Assembly: GCA_963695375.1 (NCBI GenBank) | Contig: OY968767.1 | Span: 2,790,001-2,854,000 of the forward strand | Source: JACCVL01 sp963695375 | GTDB taxonomy: Bacteria > Actinomycetota > Actinomycetes > Propionibacteriales > Nocardioidaceae | Reading direction: 5' to 3' | DNA length: 64,000 nt | Shown here: positions 1-7,256 of the stretch, piece by piece | Position numbering within the stretch: the stretch's first letter is position 1 | Layout of the letters: each line of letters starts with the position of its first letter | Made by a program: the position numbers and the translations under genes | Notes under the pieces: generated by a model | What the model saw: only the letters and a program-made list of their open reading frames with translations | What the model was told of the DNA's origin: nothing | Databases searched by the model: none

Positions 1-803
1 ATTCCGGCCACCGAGTGCACCGCGCTGACCTCGATCCTGGCGTCCGGGTCGAGGTCGGGCAGCACCCCGGGGAGCCGTTCGGCGAGCATGGTCTTGCCCG
101 AGCCGGCCGGACCGGACAGCAGCAGGTGGTGCCCGCCGGCGGCGGCCACCTCGACGGCGAACCGCGCGTCGTCCTGGCCCGCGACGTCCTGCAGGTCGAG
201 CCCGGCGACCCGCCGGTCGCCGCGCCAGCCGCCGCCGGGCTCGCGCAGCGGCTCGACCGGAGGGTCGTCGGGAGGGTCGGCCCCGGTCAACAGCGCCAGC
301 ACGTGCCGCAAGGACCGGGCACCGACCACCCGCACGCCCCGGATCTGGGCCGCCTCGGCGGCATTCGCCTCCGGCACCAGCACCCGGGACAGGCCGGCCC
401 GGACCGCACCGAGGGTCGCCGGCAGCACCCCGGGCACGGCCCGCAGCCGGCCGTCCAGGGCGAGCTCCCCCAACAGCACCGAGTCGCGCAGACCGTCGCC
501 GACGAGCGGTCCTGGGAGCTCCTCGGCGGCGAGCAGCACCGCCACGGCGATCGCGAGGTCGTAGTGGGCCCCGGTCTTGGGCAACGACGCCGGGGACAGC
601 GCGATCGTGAGCCGCCGGTTCGGCCAGCTGCGCCCGGTGTTCAAGACCGCGGCGCGGCACCGGTCCCGAGCCTCGCTCAGCGACGCGTCGACCGATCCGA
701 CCAGGGTGGTGCCGGGGAGGCCGCGGCTGATGTCGGCCTCGATCTCCACCACCTGCCCGCGAACGCCGTCGATGCTCACCGAGCGGGTGCGCGCCAGCGC
801 CAT
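1..803 (-). CDS. comM: ComM/YifB-family Mg-chelatase-like AAA+ ATPase (3' part outside window)
   Basis: The reverse strand reads from an ATG at 803 with no stop before the window edge, so only the first ~267 residues are present. The N-terminus (MALARTRSVSIDG...VEIEADISRGLPG) is the ChlI/Lon-S5-like domain of the YifB/ComM family, and a Walker A motif GPAGSGKT follows near residue 235. ComM is a helicase aiding branch migration during natural transformation; in actinobacteria its role is less clear. The ATG overlaps the yraN stop by one base (TGATG), so the two genes are translationally coupled. The yraN-comM order is common in actinobacteria, usually followed by dprA, which would lie to the left. 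Confidence 0.9.
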   Translation of the reverse strand, partial: MALARTRSVSIDGVRGQVVEIEADISRGLPGTTLVGSVDASLSEARDRCRAAVLNTGRSWPNRRLTIALSPASLPKTGAHYDLAIAVAVLLAAEELPGPLVGDGLRDSVLLGELALDGRLRAVPGVLPATLGAVRAGLSRVLVPEANAAEAAQIRGVRVVGARSLRHVLALLTGADPPDDPPVEPLREPGGGWRGDRRVAGLDLQDVAGQDDARFAVEVAAAGGHHLLLSGPAGSGKTMLAERLPGVLPDLDPDARIEVSAVHSVAG

Positions 804-1198
804 CAGCACACGCCCACGAGGTGCTCCACCACCGGTGCGCCGGAGCGGGGCAGCAGCACGCCGACAACGTCGATCCGCACCTCGGCAGGGGCGACCGGGT
901 GCTCGCTCAGCCACCGCCCGGCAAGGCGGCGCAGCCGCGCCGTCTTGCGCGGGGTGACCGCCTCGGCCGGGCTGCCGAACAGGTCCCCGCGCCGGGTCTT
1001 CACCTCGCACACCACGAGCACGTCGCGGTCGCGAGCGACGAGATCGATCTCCCCGAGGTCACACCGCCAATTGCGGTCGAGGATGACCATCCCCTGCGCC
1101 ACCAGATGTCGCGCGGCGGCTTCCTCACCGAAGCCTCCCAGCGCGGCCCGGACCGGTCCGCCCGTTCCGCGCCGTGCACCGCAGCCGGTCGTGTCCAC
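803..1198 (-). CDS. YraN/UPF0102 family endonuclease-like protein
   Basis: A 131-residue protein with the YraN signature: FGEEAAARHLVAQG near residue 23, then ILDRNWRC.LGEIDLVARD and the V.CEVKTRRG motif, which together form a PD-(D/E)XK nuclease-like core (D, E, K present). The biochemical role of the family is not settled. I chose the GTG at 1198 because a GGAGG lies 7-10 bases upstream and longer frames would run through the DUF2469 gene. It ends with a one-base overlap on comM. DUF2469, rnhB and lepB lie upstream on the same strand, the usual actinobacterial arrangement. Confidence 0.85.
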   Translation of the reverse strand: MDTTGCGARRGTGGPVRAALGGFGEEAAARHLVAQGMVILDRNWRCDLGEIDLVARDRDVLVVCEVKTRRGDLFGSPAEAVTPRKTARLRRLAGRWLSEHPVAPAEVRIDVVGVLLPRSGAPVVEHLVGVC

Positions 1199-1275
1199 GT
1201 CGCCACCTCCACCGACACCCTGGTCGGTTTTGGGGAGAGGTGGCGGACTTCCGGGGCTGGCCTGGGGACAACCGC

Positions 1276-1584
1276 TCAGTGCGGCGGGACCTTGAGGTCG
1301 TTCTTGGACAGCTCCTCGACGTTGACGTCCTTGAACGTCAACACCTTGACCTTCTTGGCGAACCTGGCCGGGCGGTAGATGTCCCACACCCAGGCATCGG
1401 CCATGGTCACTTCGAAGTAGGAGTCACCGGCCTCGGCGCGGACCTTCACGTCCACCGAGTTGCACAGATAGAAGCGCCGGTCGGTCTCCACCACGTAGCT
1501 GAAGATGCTCACCACGTCCCGGTACTCCCGGTACAGCGCGAGCTCCATCTCGGCCTCGTACTGCTCCAGGTCCTCGGTGCTCAT
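1276..1584 (-). CDS. DUF2469 family protein (Rv2901c-like)
   Basis: A 102-residue acidic-then-basic protein beginning MSTEDLEQYEAEMELALYRE, characteristic of the DUF2469 family found almost only in actinobacteria between rnhB and yraN. No enzyme motif is visible and the function is unknown; strict conservation beside translation and RNA-degradation genes suggests an RNA-related housekeeping role (inference). The ATG at 1584 overlaps the rnhB stop in an ATGA, so it is translated with rnhB. Its length matches mycobacterial homologues. Confidence 0.9.
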   Translation of the reverse strand: MSTEDLEQYEAEMELALYREYRDVVSIFSYVVETDRRFYLCNSVDVKVRAEAGDSYFEVTMADAWVWDIYRPARFAKKVKVLTFKDVNVEELSKNDLKVPPH

Positions 1585-2288
1585 CGGCGCTCTCCCACCA
1601 GTTCCGGGCTGACGGCACCCGTCCCCGGCCACGCCGTCCGCAGCTCGGCCCCGCGGACGTTGACGAACCGGCGCCGGTGCTCCGCGCACGGCCCGTGCCG
1701 GTCCAGCGCCTGCTCGTGCTCGCGGGTGATGTACCCCTTGTGCACGTCGAACCCGTACGTCGGGTGTCGGCCGTGCAGCTCGGTCATCATCCGGTCCCGG
1801 GTGACCTTGGCGATCACCGAGGCGGCGGCGATGCAGGCGATCACCCGGTCGCCCTTCCACACCGCGAGGCCGGGGATACCGAGCCCGTCCACGCTGAAGC
1901 CGTCGGTCAACACGTAGGAGGGGCGGACCGACAGCCGTGCCAGCGCCCGCCGGAGCGCCTGCACGTTCGCGACGTGCATCCCGAGCTCGTCGCAGACCCC
2001 GGACGGCAGCGCCACCACCGACCAGGCCTCGGCCCGGGCGACGACCTCGCGGTAGCACCGCTCGCGCCGTGCGGGCGTCAGCAGCTTGGAGTCGGCCAGG
2101 CCGGGGACGACGCCGCGCCGTCCCTCCGGCAACACGACAGCGGCGGCCACGAGAGGGCCGGCACAGGCACCTCGGCCCGCCTCGTCCACTCCGGCGATGG
2201 GCGCCAGCCCGACGCGGCGCAGGGCCCGCTCGTACCCGTGCAGGCCCGCATCGCGCCGGACCGTGGCGCCGCGCGGAAGGCTGCTCAC
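1581..2288 (-). CDS. rnhB: Ribonuclease HII
   Basis: A 235-residue RNase HII that cleaves the RNA strand of RNA-DNA hybrids, including single ribonucleotides misincorporated into DNA. The family signature is clear: AGVDEAGRGACAGPL (catalytic D and E near residues 35-36), then LADSKLL, and later D in LTDGF and AAASVIAKVTRD. It starts with GTG at 2288. The gene lies between lepB and the DUF2469 gene, and its stop overlaps the next start by four bases. A basic N-terminal stretch of about 25 residues precedes the catalytic core. Confidence 0.95.
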   Translation of the reverse strand: MSSLPRGATVRRDAGLHGYERALRRVGLAPIAGVDEAGRGACAGPLVAAAVVLPEGRRGVVPGLADSKLLTPARRERCYREVVARAEAWSVVALPSGVCDELGMHVANVQALRRALARLSVRPSYVLTDGFSVDGLGIPGLAVWKGDRVIACIAAASVIAKVTRDRMMTELHGRHPTYGFDVHKGYITREHEQALDRHGPCAEHRRRFVNVRGAELRTAWPGTGAVSPELVGERR

Positions 2289-2310
2289 CCTGTTCTCACC
2301 ACGTCGCAGA

Positions 2311-3150
2311 CTACGACGCGTCGAGCGCCGAGTCGTTGAAGATCTCCGGCCGGTCGAGAATCTCGGTGCGGTCCAGCGGCCAGACGATCGCCCACACCTT
2401 GCCGACGACGTCGTCGGCCGGGACGAAGCCGCCGCCGGGCCCGCCGATGTGCACCCGCGAGTCGCCCGACTGCAGTCGGTTGTCCCCCATCACCCACAGC
2501 GCCCCGTCCGGCACCTGCACGTCGAAGGTCTGCTCCGACGGTGCGACGCCGGGCTTCAGATAGGCCCGCTCCTGCAGCGCGACACCGTTGACGGTGACCC
2601 GGCCACCCTTGTCGCAGCAGACCACCCGGTCGCCGCCGAGGCCGATCACCCGCTTCACCAGGTGGCCGCCGGTCGGGTAGAGACCGACCGCCTCCAGCCC
2701 CTGCTGGACGATCCCGGAGGCCTCCCGGCTGTCGGTGGCGTTCAGCCAGCCTCCGGGGTCGTCGAAGACGATCACGTCCCCGCGCTTGATGTCCCCGTCC
2801 CAGTACGACACCTTCTCGACGAGGATCCGGTCGCCCTGCACGAACTGCGGCTCCATCGACCCGGACGGGACGAAGAAGGCCTGCACGAAGAGCGCCTTCA
2901 CCACCACCGCCAGCACCAGGGCCAGCCCCAGCAGGACGATGACCTCCTGCCACAGCGGGAGCGCCTTCCTGCGCGGCTTGCCGGCAGCGCCGTGGGTGTG
3001 TGGCTCGTCGCCCGGTTGCTGGATCGGCCCGTCGCCCGGCTCGTGAACCGGGGCGGTGGACGCGGTCGACGCCTCGGCGGCCCTGCTCAGCCGTGGCGCG
3101 GGAGCACTGTCCGGCCCCCGGTCGTCCGGGCGGGTGTCACGAGACGTCAC
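2311..3150 (-). CDS. lepB: Signal peptidase I
   Basis: A 279-residue type I signal peptidase that removes signal peptides from exported proteins at the outer face of the membrane. A ~65-residue disordered, charged N-terminal region precedes a single membrane anchor (about residues 68-90). The catalytic motif PSGSMEP follows with Ser98, and the general-base lysine is in LVKRVIG (about K166). The C-terminal box MGDNR..S.DSR is intact. It sits between rplS and rnhB as in most actinobacteria. Only 22 bases separate it from rnhB, so co-transcription is likely. Confidence 0.96.
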   Translation of the reverse strand: MTSRDTRPDDRGPDSAPAPRLSRAAEASTASTAPVHEPGDGPIQQPGDEPHTHGAAGKPRRKALPLWQEVIVLLGLALVLAVVVKALFVQAFFVPSGSMEPQFVQGDRILVEKVSYWDGDIKRGDVIVFDDPGGWLNATDSREASGIVQQGLEAVGLYPTGGHLVKRVIGLGGDRVVCCDKGGRVTVNGVALQERAYLKPGVAPSEQTFDVQVPDGALWVMGDNRLQSGDSRVHIGGPGGGFVPADDVVGKVWAIVWPLDRTEILDRPEIFNDSALDAS

Positions 3151-3190
3151 CGTTGCAGCCTAGGCGCTGGGCCGCAGCCGACCGGACCGC

Positions 3191-3550
3191 TCATGCGCCC
3201 GTCGGCTCGCGGCGCTCCTTGATCTTGGCGGCCTTGCCGCGGAGGTTGCGCAGGTAATACAACTTCGCCCGGCGGACGTCGCCGCGGGTGGCGACCTCGA
3301 TCTTCTCGATGATCGGGGTGTGCAGTGGGAAGGTGCGCTCGACGCCCACGCCGAAGCTCACCTTGCGTACGGTGAAGGAGCGGCGGATCCCGGAGCCCTG
3401 CAACCGGATACAGACGCCCTGGAAGAGCTGGATCCGGGAGCGGTTGCCCTCGACCACGCGGACGTGGACCTTGAGCGTGTCACCGGCCCGGAAGGCGGGG
3501 AGGTCGGAGCGCGCGGAGGCGGCGTCGACGACGTCGATGGCGTTGGTCAT
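3191..3550 (-). CDS. rplS: 50S ribosomal protein L19
   Basis: A 119-residue L19, located at the 30S-50S interface where it contributes to an intersubunit bridge. Family hallmarks are visible: the acidic/basic N-terminal half with FRAGDTLKVHVRVVEG, the core RIQLFQGVCI, the stretch SFTVRKVSFGVGVERTFP, and the C-terminal RRAKLYYLRNLRGKAAKI. The length agrees with the family. It is downstream of trmD after 197 bases and upstream of lepB, the standard trmD-rplS-lepB order. The 197-base gap holds only a weak 5-bp GC hairpin near 3636-3650. Confidence 0.98.
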   Translation of the reverse strand: MTNAIDVVDAASARSDLPAFRAGDTLKVHVRVVEGNRSRIQLFQGVCIRLQGSGIRRSFTVRKVSFGVGVERTFPLHTPIIEKIEVATRGDVRRAKLYYLRNLRGKAAKIKERREPTGA

Positions 3551-3747
3551 CAGGGAGTCGCTTCCTCGTCAGTGCCACAGGTCACCCACGGATGGGAGGT
3601 CAGGTGTCGGGTGCGGCGTCCTCACGTCCGGTGCACCCCGGTCGAGCCGGGATGACCGTCCCCTGTGGCAGACGGGCCTGACTCTCGATCGGCGGGTGCG
3701 CGGACGTGCGCGTGCCGACCGGACAGTCTGCCACAGCGCCAGGCAGG

Positions 3748-4539
3748 CTACGAAATCGCCGTCGGCGGCGGTTGCGGCCGACCCTCCGGCTCGCCGAGGA
3801 CCGCCCGGTCCCGGTCGTCCCAGGTGTCCGGATCCACCGCTGCGACCAGGTCCGGGCGGCGGGCCGCGGTGCGCCGCAGCGCCTGGTCCCGGCGCCAGCG
3901 GGCGATCCGGCCGTGGTCGCCGGAGGTGAGGACGGAGGGGACCTCGAGGCCGCGCCAGACCGACGGCTTGGTGTAGACGGGGTACTCCAGCAGCGAGCCG
4001 ACCGCGCCCATCGAGTGTGACTCCTCGTCCAGCGACGCCGGGTTGCCCAGGACCCCGGGCAGCAGCCGGACGACCGCCTCGACGAGGACCAACGCGGCGG
4101 CTTCCCCACCGGCCAGCACGTAGTCGCCGATGGACACCTCCTCCACCGGCATCCGCGTCGCGGCGTGCTCCACCACCCGCTGGTCGATCCCCTCGTAGCG
4201 GCCGCAGCAGACCAGCAGCCACGGCTCTGCCGCCAAGCGGACCGCGTCGGCCTGCGTGAACGCCCGGCCGGAAGGGGTGGGCACCAGCAGCCGCGGCTGC
4301 TCCGCGCCGTCCGCGGGGGCCAGGGCGTCCAGGGCGTCGCCCCACGGCCCCGGTGTCATCACCATGCCGGCACCGCCGCCGTACGGAGTGTCGTCGACCG
4401 TGCGATGCCGGTCCGTCGTCCAGTCCCGGAGGTCGTGGACGGTCAGGTCGAGCAGGCCGGACGCCCGGGCGCGGCCCGGCAGCGACAGCCCCAGCGGGGC
4501 CAGATAGTCGGGAAAGATCGTGACCACGTCGAGGCGCAT
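3748..4539 (-). CDS. trmD: tRNA (guanine-N1-)-methyltransferase
   Basis: A 263-residue TrmD that methylates G37 at N1 in tRNAs with G36G37, using SAM, to prevent +1 frameshifting. The SPOUT knot motifs are present: MRLDVVTIFPDY at the start, PYGGGAGMV near residue 55, CGRYEGIDQRV near 110, and SIGDYVLAGGE near 140 with EESHS downstream. I chose the ATG at 4539, right after the rimM stop; an in-frame TTG at 4554 would overlap rimM. The rimM-trmD-rplS order is conserved across bacteria. Confidence 0.96.
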   Translation of the reverse strand: MRLDVVTIFPDYLAPLGLSLPGRARASGLLDLTVHDLRDWTTDRHRTVDDTPYGGGAGMVMTPGPWGDALDALAPADGAEQPRLLVPTPSGRAFTQADAVRLAAEPWLLVCCGRYEGIDQRVVEHAATRMPVEEVSIGDYVLAGGEAAALVLVEAVVRLLPGVLGNPASLDEESHSMGAVGSLLEYPVYTKPSVWRGLEVPSVLTSGDHGRIARWRRDQALRRTAARRPDLVAAVDPDTWDDRDRAVLGEPEGRPQPPPTAIS

Positions 4540-4540
4540 G

Positions 4541-5089
4541 TCAGAGGTCGCCAACCGCCCGCTGGGAGGGGTCGTCGTCCACGTCGTCGTCGAGCAGCCC
4601 CGGTCGAGCGTCGACGACGAGCCCGCCGCCGGTCAGATCCACCTCGGGGACCAAGGCGGCCACGAAGGGCACCAGGAACGTGCGCCCGCGGTCGTCGACG
4701 ACGAGCATGTCCTGCCCGGGCAGATGCTGCACCTGCGTCACGGTCCCGACATCGCGTCCGGTACGGGTGCGCACCCGCAGTCCCACGAGCTGATGGTCGT
4801 AGTACTCGTCGGGGTCCCCGGCACGGGACCCGGGGACGACGTCCACCACCAGGCTGGCACCGCGCAGCAGCTCGGCGTCGGACCGGTCGTGCACCTCGGC
4901 GAAGGTGACGAGCAGCCGGTCACCGTGCGGGCGTGCCGACGTCACCGTGAGCGAAGCTCGACTGCCGGGCTCCGGCCGGAGCACGGCTCCGACGGCGAAT
5001 CGGGTGTCCGGGTCGTCGGTGCGCAGGTCGACGCTGACCTCACCGCGGATGCCGTGCGCACGACCCACGGTGCCGACGACGACGTCCAT
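4541..5089 (-). CDS. rimM: Ribosome maturation factor RimM
   Basis: A 182-residue RimM that assists maturation of the 30S head, acting with ribosomal protein S19. The N-terminal RimM domain begins VVVGTVGRAHGIRGEVSVDL, and the C-terminal PRC-barrel is seen from DEYYDHQLVGLRV to LVPFVAALVPEVD. An acidic tail (LLDDDVDDDPSQ) follows. The ATG at 5089 was chosen because it directly precedes the conserved domain; a longer frame would overlap khpA. The stop is one base from the trmD start, so the pair is coupled. Confidence 0.95.
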   Translation of the reverse strand: MDVVVGTVGRAHGIRGEVSVDLRTDDPDTRFAVGAVLRPEPGSRASLTVTSARPHGDRLLVTFAEVHDRSDAELLRGASLVVDVVPGSRAGDPDEYYDHQLVGLRVRTRTGRDVGTVTQVQHLPGQDMLVVDDRGRTFLVPFVAALVPEVDLTGGGLVVDARPGLLDDDVDDDPSQRAVGDL

Positions 5090-5117
5090 CAGCAGTCCAT
5101 CGGTCCGCGCAGCGCCG

Positions 5118-5360
5118 TCAGCGCCGCCGGTCGACGTCGACGAAGTCGATCCGGGCACCGCCGGAGCCGGCCACGGCCCCCACGACGGTCCGGATCGAGC
5201 CCGCCGTCCGACCGGACCGACCGATCACGCGACCGAGGTCGTCCGGGTGCACGCGTACCTCCAGCAGCTGACCGCGCCGCAGCTGCTTGCTGCGGACGTC
5301 CACGTCGTCGGGGTGGGCGACGATCGCACGGACCAGGTGCTCGAGAGCCTCGACGAGCAT
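5118..5360 (-). CDS. khpA: KH-domain RNA-binding protein KhpA
   Basis: An 80-residue single KH-domain protein. The GxxG loop reads IGRSGRTAGSIRT near residues 46-58, preceded by VRVHPDDLGRV. The start (MLVEALEHLVRAIV) matches KhpA/YlqC of Gram-positive bacteria. Established work in Firmicutes shows KhpA pairing with KhpB to bind RNA and affect cell elongation; in actinobacteria it lies, as here, between rpsP and rimM. Only five bases separate it from rpsP, so it is in the same operon. Confidence 0.93.
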   Translation of the reverse strand: MLVEALEHLVRAIVAHPDDVDVRSKQLRRGQLLEVRVHPDDLGRVIGRSGRTAGSIRTVVGAVAGSGGARIDFVDVDRRR

Positions 5361-5365
5361 GCCGA

Positions 5366-5947
5366 TCAGTCCTTGGCGGCCGGGTCGGCCTCGTCGGCCT
5401 TGGGCTCCTCGGCCTTCGGCTCCTCGGCCTTCGGCTCCTCGGCCTTCGGCTCCTCGGCCTTCGGCTCCTCGGCCTTCGGCTCCTCGGCCTTCGGCTTCTC
5501 CTCGGCCTTGGGCTCCTCGGCCTTGGGCTCGGCCGCCTTCGGCTCCTCGGCGGTGCTGCGCTTCTTGGCTGCCTTCTTGGTGGTCGCACCCTCGGTGACC
5601 GAGTCACCGTGCGCGTCCTTCAGCGCCTCGTTGAACGCCTCGGTCTTGTCCTTCTTCGGAGCGGCCTCGAGCAGCGGCGGCGGAGCGGGCTCCCCCTTGA
5701 ACTTCTGCCAGTCACCGGTCTTGCGCAACAGCGCACGCACCGGCTCGCTCGGCTGGGCGCCGACCGACAGCCAGTGCAGCGCCCGGTCGGAGTTGACGTT
5801 GATGAGCGAGGGCTCGGTCTTGGGGTTGTAGGTGCCGATCTCTTCGATCACCCGTCCGTCGCGCTTGGTGCGCGCGTCGGCGACGACGATTCGGTAGAAC
5901 GGCGTGCGGATCTTGCCCATGCGCTTGAGGCGGATCTTGACGGCCAC
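5366..5947 (-). CDS. rpsP: 30S ribosomal protein S16 with long EEPKA-repeat tail
   Basis: A 193-residue S16. The first ~85 residues are the canonical protein (MAVKIRLKRMGKIRTPFYRIVVAD..., then INVNSDRALHWLSVGAQPSEPVR), which helps 30S assembly. The remaining ~108 residues are an extension typical of actinobacterial S16 but unusually repetitive: a linker with AAKK, then about eight copies of EEPKA. The tail is acidic, Lys-rich and certainly disordered. It starts with GTG at 5947, heads the rpsP-khpA-rimM-trmD operon, and is preceded by 177 bases of promoter region. Confidence 0.96.
   Translation of the reverse strand: MAVKIRLKRMGKIRTPFYRIVVADARTKRDGRVIEEIGTYNPKTEPSLINVNSDRALHWLSVGAQPSEPVRALLRKTGDWQKFKGEPAPPPLLEAAPKKDKTEAFNEALKDAHGDSVTEGATTKKAAKKRSTAEEPKAAEPKAEEPKAEEKPKAEEPKAEEPKAEEPKAEEPKAEEPKAEEPKADEADPAAKD
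5390..5550 (-). repeat. 15-bp tandem repeat encoding EEPKA in rpsP
   Basis: The unit CTCCTCGGCCTTCGG (plus strand) recurs nearly perfectly with a 15-bp period and is interrupted only by a KP insertion and a few G/C changes. It encodes the pentapeptide tail of S16. Near-identical DNA copies imply recent expansion by slippage or unequal recombination. Confidence 0.85.
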
Positions 5948-6075
5948 GAGTGTGGTGTCTCCCTGCTGAGTCGGTGGATGGGCGGACCTGCCCGCGTGGG
6001 GGTGCGGTCGGTCCGCCTCGATGACCCGTCCGGCGAGCGGCTGAGAGGGGCCGCCGCTGACGGGTTCGACCGGTC

Positions 6076-6106
6076 ATTGTGCCAGAGGCTCGGCGCTCGG
6101 CTCCAA
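6076..6106 (-). promoter_or_regulatory. Candidate promoter of the rpsP operon
   Basis: On the minus strand TTGGAG (6106-6101) and CACAAT (6081-6076, preceded by TGG) are separated by 19 bases, about 130 bases upstream of the rpsP start. The -10 is good for an actinobacterial housekeeping sigma factor but the spacing is long, so this is tentative. Confidence 0.35.
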
Positions 6107-6124
6107 CCGGAGGCCGGTCGCCAC

Positions 6125-7213
6125 TCAGGCGACGACCCGGCCCCGCAGCACCACCCGGACGGGCGCGGCCAGGACCGACAGGTCTGTCAACGGGTCGGCG
6201 GCGTAGACGCAGAAGCTCGCCGGCGCGCCCTCGTCCAGCCTCGCCGGCCGGCCGAGCCACTCCCTTGCTCGCCAGGAGGCGGCGCCGAGGGCGTCGAACG
6301 GCGACAGGCCGTACGTCGCCAGCTCGGCCACCTCGGCCGCGATCAGACCGTGCGGCAACACGCCGCCGGCGTCGGTGCCGGCGTAGATCGGCACCCCGGC
6401 CTCGTACGCCGCCCCGATCGTGTCCCGCCGGCGGGCGAACAGCGCCCGCATCGAGGCGCCGTAGGCGGGGAATCTCTGCTCGCCGGCCTCGGCGTAGGCC
6501 GGGAAGTTCTCCAACTGCTTGACGGTCGGCACCAGCGCCGTGCCCTGCGCGACCATCGCCTCGATCAGGTCGGGGGTCAGGCCGGTGCCGTGCTCGATGC
6601 AGTCGATGCCGGCGCCGATCAGGTCGGGCAGTGCCGCCTCACCGAACACGTGCGCGGTCATCCGCGCACCGGCCTCGTGCGCGGCGCGGACGGCGGCCCG
6701 CACCGCGTCACCGGGCCACGACGGAGTCAGGTCCCCGGCATCGCGGTCGATCCAGTCCCCGACGATCTTCACCCAGCCGTCACCGCGTTCCGCCTCGCCG
6801 GTCACGTAGTCCGCCAGCTGGTCCGGCTCGATCTCGTGCGCGTAGTTGCGGATGTAGCGCCGGGTCCGGGCGATGTGCCGTCCGGCCCGGACGATCTCGG
6901 GCAGGTCGGGCCGGTCGTCGATCCACCGGGTGTCCGCCGCGCTGCCGCAGTCGCGCAGCAGCAGCGCGCCGGCGTCCCGCTCGGTGGCGGCCTGTTTCTC
7001 CTGTGTCGCCTCGTCGACGGCACCGTCGGCATCGAGGCCGACGTGGCAGTGCGCATCCACCAGACCGGGCACGATCCACAGCCGCGGCCGGCCGGCCCCG
7101 AGGTCGTCGGCGGCGGGGACCGGCTCGTACGTCAGCCGGCCGTCGTGGACGTAGAGGACCCGATGCTCCCCCTCCGGCAGCACGACCCCGGCGACCCGCA
7201 GCGCGTCACTCAT
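6125..7213 (-). CDS. Amidohydrolase family protein (imidazolonepropionase-like)
   Basis: A 362-residue metal-dependent hydrolase of the amidohydrolase superfamily. The N-terminal beta-sandwich leads into VPGLVDAHCHVGL with the first metal-binding pair H55 and H57. K149 (WVKIVGD) is the probable bridging lysine; H188 (AHVFG), H208 (IEHGT) and D281 (GTDAGG) complete the site. The substrate cannot be read from sequence; relatives include prolidases, imidazolonepropionases and aryldialkylphosphatase-like enzymes. This gene is often found between rpsP and ffh in actinobacteria. It starts with ATG at 7213, 43 bases after ffh ends on the same strand. Confidence 0.85.
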   Translation of the reverse strand: MSDALRVAGVVLPEGEHRVLYVHDGRLTYEPVPAADDLGAGRPRLWIVPGLVDAHCHVGLDADGAVDEATQEKQAATERDAGALLLRDCGSAADTRWIDDRPDLPEIVRAGRHIARTRRYIRNYAHEIEPDQLADYVTGEAERGDGWVKIVGDWIDRDAGDLTPSWPGDAVRAAVRAAHEAGARMTAHVFGEAALPDLIGAGIDCIEHGTGLTPDLIEAMVAQGTALVPTVKQLENFPAYAEAGEQRFPAYGASMRALFARRRDTIGAAYEAGVPIYAGTDAGGVLPHGLIAAEVAELATYGLSPFDALGAASWRAREWLGRPARLDEGAPASFCVYAADPLTDLSVLAAPVRVVLRGRVVA

Positions 7214-7256
7214 GGGACGCGACGGTACCGACCACGTGCATCGCCGGCAGATCTCA

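Noticed and set aside
3551..3747. Possible small gene or leader between trmD and rplS
   Set aside because: No frame with an RBS or recognisable product; only a weak 5-bp hairpin.
5390..5550. Tandem repeat considered as an intergenic or CRISPR-like element
   Set aside because: It is in frame within rpsP and encodes EEPKA.
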